A stretch of DNA of 64,000 bases from Galeopsis tetrahit. Lineage: Eukaryota; Streptophyta; Magnoliopsida; Lamiales; Lamiaceae. Position 1 is the stretch's first letter. Each line of letters starts with the position of its first letter. A program made the position numbers and the translations under genes. The stretch covers positions 46,717,494 through 46,781,493 of the forward strand of contig OY776133.1 in the NCBI GenBank assembly GCA_963675135.1. The letters run 5' to 3'. The notes beneath the pieces are model-generated. The model had not been told where the DNA came from. It saw only the letters and a program-made list of their open reading frames with translations, and made no database searches. Positions 34,101-45,262 of the stretch are shown piece after piece.

Positions 34101-34419
34101 GGCAGCTGGAAGTTGTTGTAGTCAACTGCTCTGGCTAGTTTAACAACTCAAGGATTACAATGTAGAGGCAAGAGAAGTCCCTATCTATTGTGATAGCAGC
34201 AGTGCCATTGCCATCACTCAAAATCCAGTCCTCCACACAAGGTGCAAGCATGTCGACATTCGACACCATTTCATAAGAGACCACCTTGAAAAGAAGGACA
34301 TCAAGATGGAGAAAATTCACACAGATATCCAAAGAGGAGACATCTTGACTAAGCCCCTAGCTGAAGAAAGGTTCAAGACCCTATGCTACAACTTAGGACT
34401 CCTTGATCCAAGCACATGA
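31133..34419 (+). pseudogene. pol: A2 pol: protease, integrase, reverse transcriptase, RNase H; three lesions
   Basis: Order PR-IN-RT-RH defines Ty1/copia. Protease YIDSGCSTHMTG (Asp-Ser-Gly at 31193-31201). GAG-pre-integrase and zinc-binding HKRLSH with C-x2-C. Integrase core DLFGP, VVDDYS, but the catalytic Glu is Lys (NGVAKRR, AAA at 32069-32071; GAA in A1). Reverse transcriptase with QMDVKSAFLNG and YVDD at 33470-33481. An extra TA in the TA repeat at about 33755-33760 shifts the frame. RNase H (GYSDSDYGG, STTEAEYMA, YCDSSSAI, KHVDIRHHF) has a TAA at 34141-34143. The normal end is TGA 34417. So this copy retains all domains but should be unable to integrate by itself. Confidence 0.95.
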
Positions 34420-35086
34420 AGAGCAAAGATCAGCTGAAGACCTCAGCTGATGCAATTACAGCAGACTAGGAGGATCAGATGAGGTGAATAGACACCCTCA
34501 TCTTCAGGTAAGTACCTTCCCGATGAAGACAAATAAAGCTGAGGGAAAACATAGAGTCATTTAATCAAGGGGGAATCAATGATACCTTAAGAATCCTTGA
34601 TGAAATACTCTACAATCTGCATTGCATAAATATATATATATACATATTCAGAAGACTTGAACAAAGTTACTTGATATCTGTACACAAAGCAATGTATATC
34701 TATGTATAGTAATAAGCTATTCTTCATAAAATACTTTATCATTATACATGTATACAGTATACTAGTGAGTCATACTCGGTTGGATTAATACACCATCCTC
34801 ACCGACTCAACAGTATGCATACACTGTACGGATTTCAAATAACTCTTGTCCAAGAATCTATAATTTCTGCATTCCATAAGATAGAGTCTGAATCTCTTTA
34901 AATGTGAACCCTTAGATCAAGAATCTCATTGTTGATCTTAAGAAATAGCTTTTCAGAAATTCAGACCTATCAACTCTATAGTTTTGTCATCTTTCTCTCC
35001 ACTACCTCACTTCTACCCCTATAAAAGGAGGAAGTTATGGGAACACCTAAGAACACAAATCACTAACTATTATTCTTGTTTCAGGT
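34420..35086 (+). promoter_or_regulatory. A2 region between pol and ORF3 with internal TATA
   Basis: Polypurine tract AAGGGGGAA at 34567-34575. TATAAAAG at 35020-35027. Acceptor-like ttgtttcag|g at 35076-35085, just before the short ORF. The layout is the same as in A1. Confidence 0.5.
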
Positions 35087-35233
35087 ATGGAGATAATCGA
35101 AAGAAGAGATGGAATGGAGATCATCCCTCAACCAAGGTCTTGGGTGAAGGAGATGAAGATTTGTCCAGAAAATGAAGATGATGCAGATCAGCATACTTGG
35201 TTTATCCAACATAAGTATGCCTATGAAAACTAA
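35087..35233 (+). CDS. 48-residue ORF conserved between A copies (A2)
   Basis: Same start, length and stop position as 11636-11782. Differences are few and include silent ones. It contains the QPRSWVKEMKI motif that element B echoes. No domain recognised. Confidence 0.4.
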   Translation: MEIIERRDGMEIIPQPRSWVKEMKICPENEDDADQHTWFIQHKYAYEN

Positions 35234-35250
35234 AGAAAGGAGAGACGTTC

Positions 35251-35511
35251 TTGTTGAAAACTAAAGGAAGGAGAGATGCAGAGGACAAAGTAGCAAGCAA
35301 GAAGAGATTCTTCTCCAGGGGGAAGTTCTACATGGAGAGCTTGTTATCAAAGGCTATTATGTCAAAACATATCAGGAAGACCAAATTCCTGTCCTTCTCT
35401 TCACACTCCATTGAAGCCCCTTCCAATCTTCTCCCTCTTTCAAGAGAAGCGAAGAAATTCAACAAGGACGCATCAGATGCTACAACCCATCTGATGGTGA
35501 GGATCATCTGA
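35251..35511 (+). CDS. 86-residue ORF conserved between A copies (A2)
   Basis: Counterpart of 11800-12060 with the same length (MLKTKGRRDAEDKVASKK...). Basic, no domain recognised. It may be non-coding leader that happens to be open. Confidence 0.28.
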   Translation: MLKTKGRRDAEDKVASKKRFFSRGKFYMESLLSKAIMSKHIRKTKFLSFSSHSIEAPSNLLPLSREAKKFNKDASDATTHLMVRII

Positions 35512-36284
35512 TGGTGAGGGCAACCTGAACCAGTGGGATACCATCTAGGGCAAACCATTTACATATTGATTTGATGGTCCCACATGGCTCAGAGGTAGAG
35601 CTGAAAGATCCATCAAACCAGGTTGGATCATCACACACAGTAAAGCTGAAAGATCCATCAAACCAGGTTGGATCATCACACACAGAAGATTTACTCAGCA
35701 AACCTCAATCCTCTACTCAGCTGATCAGAAGACCAACTCAGCTGACCAGAAGATTTTCAAGAAAAATCAGCAGACCTTTTCGAAGAAATCAGAAGACTTC
35801 ACTCTGCTGATCAGATCACTTTATTTCAGAGCATAATGACTATCTTTGATCATGTAATTCATTCTAGATTTATTTCTGAATGTAATTAAGGAAATTGGCC
35901 TATATAAGGAATGAAATTCACTTATAGAAAACGGCCTTGATGATCAATTCTTGCTAAAATTTAGTCACAACGGCTATTTTTGGTAATGATGTCATTAGTA
36001 CTCAATTACTATTTTGCCAACAAATCATAAATTGACACATGGCAAATTCAGCCGGCAAAATTAAAGGAACGGGGCGAAATCAAAGAAGGAAATCTTGGCC
36101 TCTACTCCAAAATTGAATCAAATCTGACCGTTGGATTGTACAAATCTCAAGTTTTGCTGGAGTATATATACAAACCCTTAAACCTCTCCCAAACCCTTTC
36201 GCTCACAATACTCAATTGCTCTCAAACTCTCTCGTTCTGCAAATTTCTTTCAAGCTTTCAAAACCTAACACTCAAACACACAGA
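35512..36284 (+). promoter_or_regulatory. A2 ORF3 promoter region
   Basis: Repeated 'gatccatcaaaccaggttgg' units near 35600-35680, ctatataagg near 35900, E2F-like GGGCGAAA at 36072-36079, reverse MSA TGACCGTTGGA at 36125-36135, TATATATA at 36163-36170. A CT-rich leader of 115 nt leads to ATG 36285. The spacing of TATA to leader is as in a plant protein-coding gene. Confidence 0.55.
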
Positions 36285-38747
36285 ATGGCAATCATTGAGA
36301 TTTACGACGAGAAAACCAAGAGCACCGGAACTCTAGATGCAACAAAGTGGTCTAAAGAAGGAAAGATTTTCACTGAGAATGCTCTGTTTTTCAAGGGCAA
36401 ACATACACCTGCGAACAAGGAGATCCTTCTTCGCTGCATCAACCTCAACCTTCGTGATTTTCTGGAAGCAGCACCAACAAACGTTTATGAACAAGATGTG
36501 CTGACCTTCTACTCGAACGCAGTGATGAAGGGAGCTCATGTTGAAAGTGTCATGGATGGACACAGAGTTAAAATCTCAAGAGAGATCCTCCAGGAATTGT
36601 TCGGCTTATCTAGTGGGGAGATAAACATCTCTAACTACATTATGGGAAGAGAAAAGGAGTATATGGAGATGTTTACTGGTGGAAGAGTCAAGGTTGCTAA
36701 TGCCTCTGCACTTAAGAAATCACAACTTGACCCCAAGTTTCAAACCTTGATGGACATTGTAGGCAAGATGTTTCTTGGTAACACTTTTAGTCATGATGCT
36801 GTTACCACTTTGAAGGTTAGAGTTATGGCTGCAATCTGGGATCAGATTGATGGAGATTGAAAAGGTCTATTCTTGGATAGGATTGCTCTTGAGGCCAAGA
36901 AGGTTACGTTGGACCTCCAATCAAGAGAATGGAAGGTGACATCAACTGTCAGCTTTGTCAACAAGCTGAGTATTATCCTTCCAGAGGTACTCCCAAGGAA
37001 GTACAAGATGGGTCCTCATAAGACATTCCACACCTCCAAGTATTACTTGAGAAAGGAAGCTCTTATCGAGGCAGCAAGGCTGAAAGTAGAGAAGAAGAAG
37101 ATGTTGGCTGAAGCATCCTCTAAGGATGTTGTTGAGGAGGCAGAAGAGTCTGTTCATGACTCTACTGAAGAAGAAGAGGAGCCCTCCAAAGAAGAGGCTC
37201 AAAAGAAGGCTGCTGAGGATGATGATGATGACAATTGTTGGGATATGAATCCTGAAACAAGTCCTAAATGATGATAAAAGATAAAGATGAAGTTTTGATA
37301 AGCCAAAAGTAGTTTGAATATTTTCTAAGTGTTGACTGATCTAGTCTAGTTAAGAGAAGTCATCTTGTACAGACCAATAGAGTTCACATTTAAAAGATAA
37401 GTATTGTTATTAAAAGATAAGTACGATTTATAAGTACTTCATATTTGTTATATTAATGTTTAGTTTGTTATTGAGCTGTAATAATCATTGTATAGAAGCT
37501 CATTGTTTTCCTATGTAATATTCATTGTATAGATTTCTAAGTTGACTAAGCTTTATAAGAAGAGCTTAAAGTAATGTAATAGTCTTGTTAGGTTTAAAAA
37601 GAAAAATCAAGAACAGGCAAGGCAAAGAAATCAAGCTCCACTTAAGGTCAAGCTCTTCTTAAGTCAGCTGCAGAGGAGAATGAGAAACTGCAGACTCAGC
37701 TGAAGGAGACAGCAGCCAAATTGGAAGCACTTATAGCTAAGCTAGAAGCTGCCTCCTCCTCCAATTCTCATGCTCAAGTTCTAGAGCACAGCATCACTCA
37801 TCTGACCCAAGTTGGCAAGGTCAATGCCATGGCCCTGAAGCAGACTCTGAAAGTGGATATTCTGAATACCATGAAGCCTTTTGCGGCTGCACTTGCTTAA
37901 GCCAAAAAGAGGGAAGATGTATTGATAAAGGCTCTTGAGAAGTCTACTGCACAGCAAGCTGTAATGGTAGTATCTCAAGATGAGTTGAATGAAACCTTGG
38001 GTGGTTTAAAAAGAAAAATCAAGAACAGGCAAGGCAAAGAAATTGCTCATGAAGAAACTCAAGCTCCTGCCAAGAGTCTACAGATCACTGCTCCTGTAGA
38101 ACAAGTTCCTGAGGATGACAAGGAAAAGAAAGGCAGATGAGCAAGCTCAGTCAAGCAAGAAGACAGCTCCAGCAGAGCCTACTGCAGAAGAGAAGGAGGA
38201 TTTAGAGCTGAAGAAGAGAAAGTTGCTTGAAGCTCAAGAGCTTAAGCAAAAGAAGCTAAATGATGCGAAGGCAGTCAAAGCCAAATTTGAAAGGAAAATA
38301 ACCAAACTCAGGAAAACACTCAAGGACAAAGCAAAAGAAGATAATGTCCTGGTGTTTGATAGCAATTATGTGGAATATTTAGCCCTTCAAGATGAGCTAC
38401 CAAGATGGTATCCCCTGAAGAAGAAGTGGCAAATTCAACACCACATAGTAAGGAAATTTGGCCCTCTTTCTACTTATGAAGAAGAATTTCTTCAATTCTC
38501 CCAGTTCATGACCCATGAAGATCCAGAGTTCTGGAAAAAATTAATCAAGACAGCCAAAGAACTTGACAACTGCAGAATCCTAACACCTGAAGAACCCAAA
38601 TGGGATGCACCCATTCAGGATTTCGGAAGAACAAACTTGATTGAAGTCAAAAGGATTCTGGAGAAGATCTACGAAGAGGAGAATGTTACAGACTTGCAAC
38701 ACATGGAAGATGTTCGAGTTCGTCTGTACCTTGCTTTCCGCATCTGA
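36285..38747 (+). pseudogene. A2 ORF3, rearranged and broken
   Basis: The N-terminal domain is as in A1 from MAIIEIYDEK. TGA at 36858-36860 replaces the Trp of DGDWQGL. At 37236 the frame is cut by a foreign LTR-like piece (37236-37590), followed by a duplicated 40-bp scrap of ORF3 (37591-37630, also at 38003-38042). ORF3 then resumes at about 37640. The segment equal to A1 13789-15560, the proline/threonine repeat region, is absent. A TAA at 37898 and a 5-nt deletion near 38113 shift or stop the rest. The C-terminal domain is complete, from WYPLKKKWQIQ to RLYLAFRI, and ends at TGA 38745. Unlike A1, codon 38696 is CAA, so A1's TAA at 16640 is a private mutation. Confidence 0.7.
37236..37639 (+). 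repeat. Foreign LTR-like filler plus duplicated ORF3 scrap in A2
   Basis: Begins TGTTGGGATATGAATCC, the start of an F/R-type LTR, then diverges. It has no CA-type end and no TSD. It is followed by a 40-bp copy of 38003-38042 and a 9-bp copy (tcaagctcc) from a little further on. This looks like a filler-bearing repair or template-switch event. Confidence 0.6.
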
Positions 38748-38954
38748 AGATCAGAAGACCTGATGAAGACTACTTTAGAAGTATAAAGAAACTATCACTT
38801 GTAATCTATAAAAGCTCCACATATATTCAAGTTCTAGTTCTTTTTGCTTACAAGACAAACTCTCATTGTCTTCATCAGATACTTCAGTTTTAAATATTAT
38901 AAACTCTTATCTTATTTATTAAGAGCATTTATCAAGTATAGTTTTGGCTTCATC

Positions 38955-38968
38955 AAAAAGGGGGAAAT
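38955..38968 (+). other. Polypurine tract of A2
   Basis: AAAAAGGGGGAAAT directly before the 3' LTR. Confidence 0.92.
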
Positions 38969-40397
38969 TGTTGGGATATAAATTCACCCTAAGCCCCAAT
39001 TGATGTTAGAATAGTTTTGATGGCCAAAACACTTAGAGTTTATAAATGTAATAGGATCAGCTGACTTTGTATAGAACAACTTAGACTAGTCTTGTGCGAT
39101 CAACTGTATTGATATCAGCTGATCAGCACAGTCCTGGCTTACATGCCTATCCTCAAGATGAGAAGAGTAGAAGACATGAAGACTAGAAGATCCTTGAAGA
39201 CCAGTTAAGTAAGGTGCTTGTATACCTACTTATCTGATGGAGTCCAAGATTGAAGATGGCCTAAAGCAGCACAATGAATTGCCAGATCAGAAGACAGAAG
39301 ACATAAGGCCAGAAGAGTAGTCAGAAGACTAGTAGTGCAGATCAGAAGACTATGTACTCTTCCAGGACTCGGCTGATTCCCAGAAGTCATCTTGCAATTC
39401 AAATGAAGACCTACCTTATTTAGAAGATTGACATGATCCCAGGATTGAAGCAATCAAGCGGCTGGAATCAAAGAATCAAGCTATTATGGAAAGATTGCCC
39501 CAACGGCTAGTCAACTCCAACGGCTAGTTGCAAGCAATCACCACTACAAATACAAGAGGATGAGAAATCACAAACACGAAGTCATAACGAGAGAATTCAA
39601 CAAGCTAAGCAAGCAATCAAGCAAAAAGCCATACTGTTTTAAGAGTTCTCCAAGAGCCAGAATCCATAAGAACATCCCTAGCTCTTAAGTGATTTCTATC
39701 CAACCAAAGAACCTGAATCCTATTCTTATTGTATATCCATTGATTTAGGCATAGTGGTTAAGCATATTATAAGCTTGAACCATTAGTTGGAAACATTCAA
39801 AAACCCCAAACCCTCACCGAAAGGTTAAAGTTTTTGAACCCCTGCAAAGTGCAAGTGCTTACAATCACTTGTGGAGACCGTAGCAGTTAGGACTGCTCAG
39901 ATCTCAAAGTCCTACCCTTGGGACTATAAAGGACAAGCCCTTGTAATTTTTGGTAAATTAAAGGGATTAAACATCACGTTAGGACGTGAGAGTGGACGTA
40001 GGAACGTATATCCGAACCACTATAAACCTGGTGTTATTTACTTTTTGCACTTTACATTTCTGTCATTTCATTTATCTTATATAGTGCATACTGTGTTTTT
40101 AACTATCTTCAAAACAAGGCCATAACTTTCAAACCAGCATCAGCTGAGTACTTTCATTAAAGAAAACAACTTGGCACTTTCAAAAGAAACTAAAAGAACG
40201 AGTCTAAACAAGGCCTACCATAATTCTGCATATAATCTCTTCATTCAGATCACTATAGTCATCTGGACCAGCAGACTTGTAGTCCAGTTGACATAGCAAT
40301 CAGAAGAAGTTCCCAACTCTCTTGAAAAAGTTTTAAAGTCTATTCACCCCTCCCCTCTAGACTTTAATCCCATTCACTACTCGTTCAGGGACCAATA
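38969..40397 (+). repeat. 3' LTR of A2
   Basis: 1429 bp. It differs from the 5' LTR by a deletion of about 27 bp near 39286 and scattered changes, and the final CA is TA. It is followed by TSD AGTTC at 40398-40402. Confidence 0.95.
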
Positions 40398-40402
40398 AGT
40401 TC

Positions 40403-42167
40403 TAATCGATCAGATAAAGAACCCAAAGTGAGAGAAGAGAAGGAATCCATTCCTTCAGATCTTAGTCTAAAGGAGCAAATGGCATTGATGATGAAGAGAT
40501 TCGTTAATCTCCAAGCTGAACATGGTAAATACAAACGTTTTTATTCAGATTACAAAAATAGAAGATCTAACCATGCAGGAAACTCATCATCCTCATATAA
40601 ACCCAAAGACCGATCTGAAAGGACTCCTGAGTGAAGAAGAGAAGAACCTAGTTCTTCTAAACGAGCAGAGTCCACAGATCGAAGAGGAAATAACAGAAGG
40701 GATGCAAGTCCTATTCGAAGCAAGAGGGACAGTTCACCAGCACGAAGCTCCACGGAAGGAAAAGATCTATGCTACACTCGTAAAAAACCAGGACATTTCA
40801 GTATTGATTGTCCTGATCTAAGTCAGAAGGAGCGTGAACTACTTTGAGCTAGAAGATACTCATCCACAAGAAAAGCCATGATGGCTGATGAAAAGAGTAG
40901 TAGTTCAGACGATAATCTACCTTCTTCTTCAGACGAATCCGGTTTCGAATCTAAGGATGAGGATCAACGCAAAGATGGTCACTGCTTAATGGCAAGGGAA
41001 CAAAAAGAGATACATTCCAAAATTTTGCCCATACATTCCTCTTTTTCACAAACTGATGAGTCCGACTCATCTGACGTCGATTCCAAAGATCATATTCAGT
41101 TCACTTGTGAACAATTGAAGACTAATCTTGGTCTGGCAACAGCAGTTTATATGCGTCTGAGAACTGAAATAGTTCAGCTGAAAGAGCATAAGTCGGAAGA
41201 GTTTCTTAAACTCAAGACTCTAAATGGAAGGTTATCTAAAGAACTGTCTCAGTTCAAAGAGAAACACTCCTTTCTGGGTCAAGTTTATAAGAAACAATGT
41301 TTGACTCATGCTGAGGAAGTAAAGGAACTTTCAGAACTCAGAAAAGCGCATGAGGCACTTATCAGTAACCATCGAGAGCTCATAAAAGAGAAGAACCTTG
41401 TAGACTTAAAGGTTGCCGAGATTAACAGAGCAAAAATTGTTCTTGATCAATGCATTTGTGTCAACCGAAGTCTAAAAGTAAAAATACGAATAGGCTACGA
41501 AGGTAAAGTCACTAATAAATCAGCAGGCAAACCTGAGCTAATCTTTGTTAAAAAGTCTTCTCTAGTCGACAGTACAGATAGCTCTAAATATAGTACTGAA
41601 ATGGTCGACCTAACCCAAGACGCTAAGAAGTCTGAAGTTATCCAAAATACAAAGCCTCTGTTTCCAATTGTTGCTGATCCTAAGATGAATTTCTTTATCA
41701 CCAGACATGGTGGTAGACTAGAGGATTCGAAGGAAAAGCTTCGCAGTCTAAGGCAGGAGACTTATAGTCAACTGCTAAAAATTGTGCTAGAACAACAGTT
41801 GAGTTGTAATCAGCCTGGACCCTCTGTTCAGAAGTCCCAGCTGAAAACAACTAAGCAGAAACAAAAGGCTGAAAAGTTTATTTTTGACTATCCACCTCCA
41901 AAATCTTATGTAATAACCAACAAACATGGATTTTGGTTCCCATCTCTAAAAACCGATGCACCTAATTTAAATGAAATTTAGAAGACAACTCCTAAACGAT
42001 TAAAGAAACATAAGTCTTCTGAAAAGGTTAAGAAGGTTTGGTACTGCGATGCCCAAGGGAACAAGCTAACTTGCTCAAAGCTCTATAAAAGAGCAATGTA
42101 CATCTAGGTTCCTAAGGGTAGTACTAACACCTAAGGACCCAAAACAAAATGGGTACCTAAGCAATGA
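40403..42167 (+). pseudogene. gag: Element B gag, second part
   Basis: Continues the frame broken at 27129. LSLKEQMALMMKRF then a basic RS-rich linker. TGA stops at 40632 and 40845. The zinc knuckle has lost its second Cys (C-Y-T-R-K-K-P-G-H-F; CGT at 40779-40781 for an expected TGT). An acidic, coiled-coil region follows (40878-41600). TAG at 41979 and further stops interrupt the last part, which can still be read to the WVPKG..KTKWVPKQ block and TGA at 42165. Pol lies in a different frame from gag here. Old and dead. Confidence 0.88.
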
Positions 42168-43964
42168 TTTGCTTGCAGGGTCGCGTGGATCTAAAGAATA
42201 AAGGAGGATCAGAAGCTGAAATCTGGTACATAGATTCAGGCGCTTCACGTCATATGACAGGATCAAAGCACCTCCTTTCAGATCTCAAAGAAAAGAAAGG
42301 TCCACGAGTAGTCTTTGGTGACAATTCCGTTGCTAAAACCAAAGAAATTGGAACCTTAGTCAGTGGCGACATATCGATAAAAGATGTATCTTATGTTGAT
42401 GGCTTAATGCACAATTTACTTTCTGTTTCTCAATTCTGTGATAGAGGGTATAGTGTTGAATTTTCATCTACTGGCTGTAAAGTTGTAGATAGAATTAGTA
42501 AAAACGTACTTCTCTTTGGAAACAGAATAAGAACCATTTATGTTGCAGATTGGAAAAGTTGCCCTATTGATACTTGCTTAGTTGCTAAGAGTTCTTAAGA
42601 AGTAAGTTTGCTGTGGCACAAGAGGCTAGGTCATCTGAACTTTAAAACTCTAAATACTATAGCAAGAAACTCTCTAGTGGTTGGCTTACCTAATGAAGTC
42701 TTCAGTAAAGATCTACATGTGTGTGATGCATGTAAGAAAGAAAAAAAACAAAAGTGCCAATGAAAAGCAAGACTGTATCATCCACCAGCAGAGTTCTTGA
42801 GCTTCTACACATGGATTTGTTTGGACCTATCTCACTTGCTACTCTAAGCGGCATAAAGTATACCCTTATGGTGGTAGATGACTTCTCCAAGTACACATGG
42901 GTTACTTTTCTATTCGAAAAGAGTGAGACAAGGACCAAACTCCCAGAGCAGATGAAGAAAATTCAGAATCAGAAAGGATCAACGATAATCAAAATCAGAA
43001 GTGATAAAGGTGGTGAGTTTCTTAACTCTTTTATTACCACTTATTGCACTAACAACGGAATTCAGCATGAAACAAGCTCAGCCCATACACCCCAACAAAA
43101 TGGAGTGGCTGAAAGGAGGAACAGAACCCTCAAAGAGGCTGCTCGAACAATGCTTGGTGAATTCGACATACCCAAGAAATTCTGGGTAGCAGCTATAAAT
43201 ACAGCTTGTCATACTCAAAACAGATGTCTCATCTATAAAAGACATGGTAAGACTCCCTATGAGATCTAGAAAAAAAGAAAATCTAGAGTATCTTATTGTC
43301 ATATTTTTGGTTGCAAGTGTTTCATTCACAATAATGGGAAGACCCAACTAAAGGCCTTTGATGCTAAAACAGACGAGGGGATATTATTAGGATATTCTCA
43401 AGTCAGCAAAGCATTTAGAGTCTTTAACAAGAGGACTCTTATAATGGAAGAAACACCCCATATTGTATTTGATAAAACTACTTCTCTGAGAACAGCTGAT
43501 AAAGTGGATCTCCTTACTAAAAAGTTTCAAAGTCTAAATCTGTAGAGAAAGGTATTAGATGACAAGAAGTTTGTCAAAGTGTCTATCCCCTTCTCAGACG
43601 ACGATGATAGTGATAATGATTAGTTCAAACCAAGGAGGCCTACTACAAGATCCCAGACAAACAAAGTAAATGAAGCTCCTTAAGCAGATACTGAACCTAC
43701 TCAAGTAGGGGGGAACAACTGAAACTGTTGATACAGAAGAAGCTTAAAACACAACTTAAACAGTTGAGACAGCTGAAGTTGAACCAACAGATGACGCTCC
43801 AGCTGTTGCACCGGTTGAGACACATCAATGTTAAAATCCTAATGACACAACATCAGGAGAGGATCATAACTCACCTGATGGCACTTATCCCAAACATCGG
43901 TTGCTACCTCCACTACTAAAGCCGAATACATGACTGCTGGTAGTTGTTGTAGTTAGTTGTTATG
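42168..43964 (+). pseudogene. pol: Element B pol, first part (protease, integrase; RT deleted)
   Basis: Protease WYIDSGASRHMTG intact. GAG-pre-integrase LWHKRLGHLNF after a TAA at 42596. Frameshift in the A run at about 42737-42745. Integrase core has all three acidic residues in their motifs (HMDLFGP, VVDDFSK, NGVAERR). TAG at 43267 and several later stops. After a linker, the text jumps near 43902 straight to the RNase H motif VATSTTKAEYMTAGSCC, so the whole reverse transcriptase and the start of RNase H are gone (about 1.2 kb relative to A2). It is cut at 43964 by the solo LTR; RNase H continues at 60191. Confidence 0.9.
43960..43964. repeat. TSD TTATG, left copy (solo LTR D)
   Basis: TTATG recurs at 60186-60190. 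With one copy removed, the RNase H frame reads on (SCCS, stop, LLWLSQQLLDYN). Confidence 0.93.
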
Positions 43965-45262
43965 TGTTGGGAAATAAATTGATTTTGATTAAGATACCAA
44001 AACCCCTGATTGATGATGTTCAGATTAGTTGAGATACAAATAAGAAAGAATCAGTCTAGTTGTCTCAGGACAATTGAGACAGTAGAAATGCCTAAGTCTA
44101 AGTCTCAGAAATGTTGTGAGATTTATAGTTCAGGATAGTTGTCCAAAGCTGAAAATGTTAGGCAGCTTTATATGCTTAAGTATCTTAAGACAAGTCTGCT
44201 GAAGTTCAAGAAGACAAGTATACTGAAGAGGACAACATGGCTGAATGATCAAAGATAAGAAGTCAAGCTGCAAGATAATGATAAAAGCAATATCAGATCA
44301 GCTTAATGACTTGAAGATCAAGAGCATTGAATGAGGCAAGACAAATTTAATGAAGCATTTATTGCCATCAAGCCTGAAAAAAGCATTGAAGACTTAGAAG
44401 CATTAAAGACTGAAGAATTGAATGAATGTAGGAACATTCCATGTGCAGCAGGAATGTTCAGGGCAGTTGTCCCATCTGACCGTTGGTGGAGTACAAAGTC
44501 TGCCACAATCAACCTTGGGAAATGTGCAAATTTGGAAGCTGACACAAGTCATCTCAGCCGCATTTTTCAGAAGTCAACACATTCATCAAGCAACCATTGA
44601 AGAACCTTTTACACAGTGGATAATAGAAGGTTAAGGTTCATAGCCGTTTCAATGGAGCTGCAAATAGACAATTTGAAATGTTATCTCTCCAACGGATAGT
44701 TGATCAAATTTCTCTATATATTCAGAAGTGATCCAAGGATTCAAGTATCCAACTATCTGCTATCAAACTACTATCAAGCAATCAAAGGAAACCAAAGTTG
44801 TTCTTCACAATCCCAAGTTTTCTGATCACTTCAAAAGTTAAGCCTTTCTTGTAATATCCCAAGCTTAGCACTGAGATATCGTAAGCCTTTACACTGTACT
44901 TATTGTAAAGGGTATCTCAATTAGTTGGAACCAAAACCTCAAACCATTACCTCATTGAGTGAAGTAGAGTTTGTTGTAAGAAGTGAGGAGTTAAGGACTG
45001 TTAAGTGAAAAATACAGTCTTAACTCAGAGAGATTAAGCACTAGGACTCAGATTATCCTAGGGATCAAAGCACTAAGACAGTGTTGTTGATCAGTGCACC
45101 TTGGCACTATAAAACAAGCTAATTCCAGGTGTTAAGGAATTATCCTGTTCAATCAGGGAAAGTGGATGTAGGAGCTTGAGCCTCTGAACTACTATAATTG
45201 CTGTGTCATTTACTTACTGCATCTTTATCTCACTTACATCTCACTTACATTACTTGCAATAA

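Larger units (their letters stand above)
27130..40397 (+). mobile_element. Ty1/copia element A2 (Sirevirus-like), most complete copy
   Basis: 13.3 kb with LTRs 27130-28584 and 38969-40397, PBS 28587, intact gag, pol with few lesions, a conserved short ORF, a rearranged ORF3, polypurine tract 38955-38968 and TSD AGTTC. The 3' LTR ends CCAATA instead of CCAACA (one base change after insertion). Same family as A1. Confidence 0.95.
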
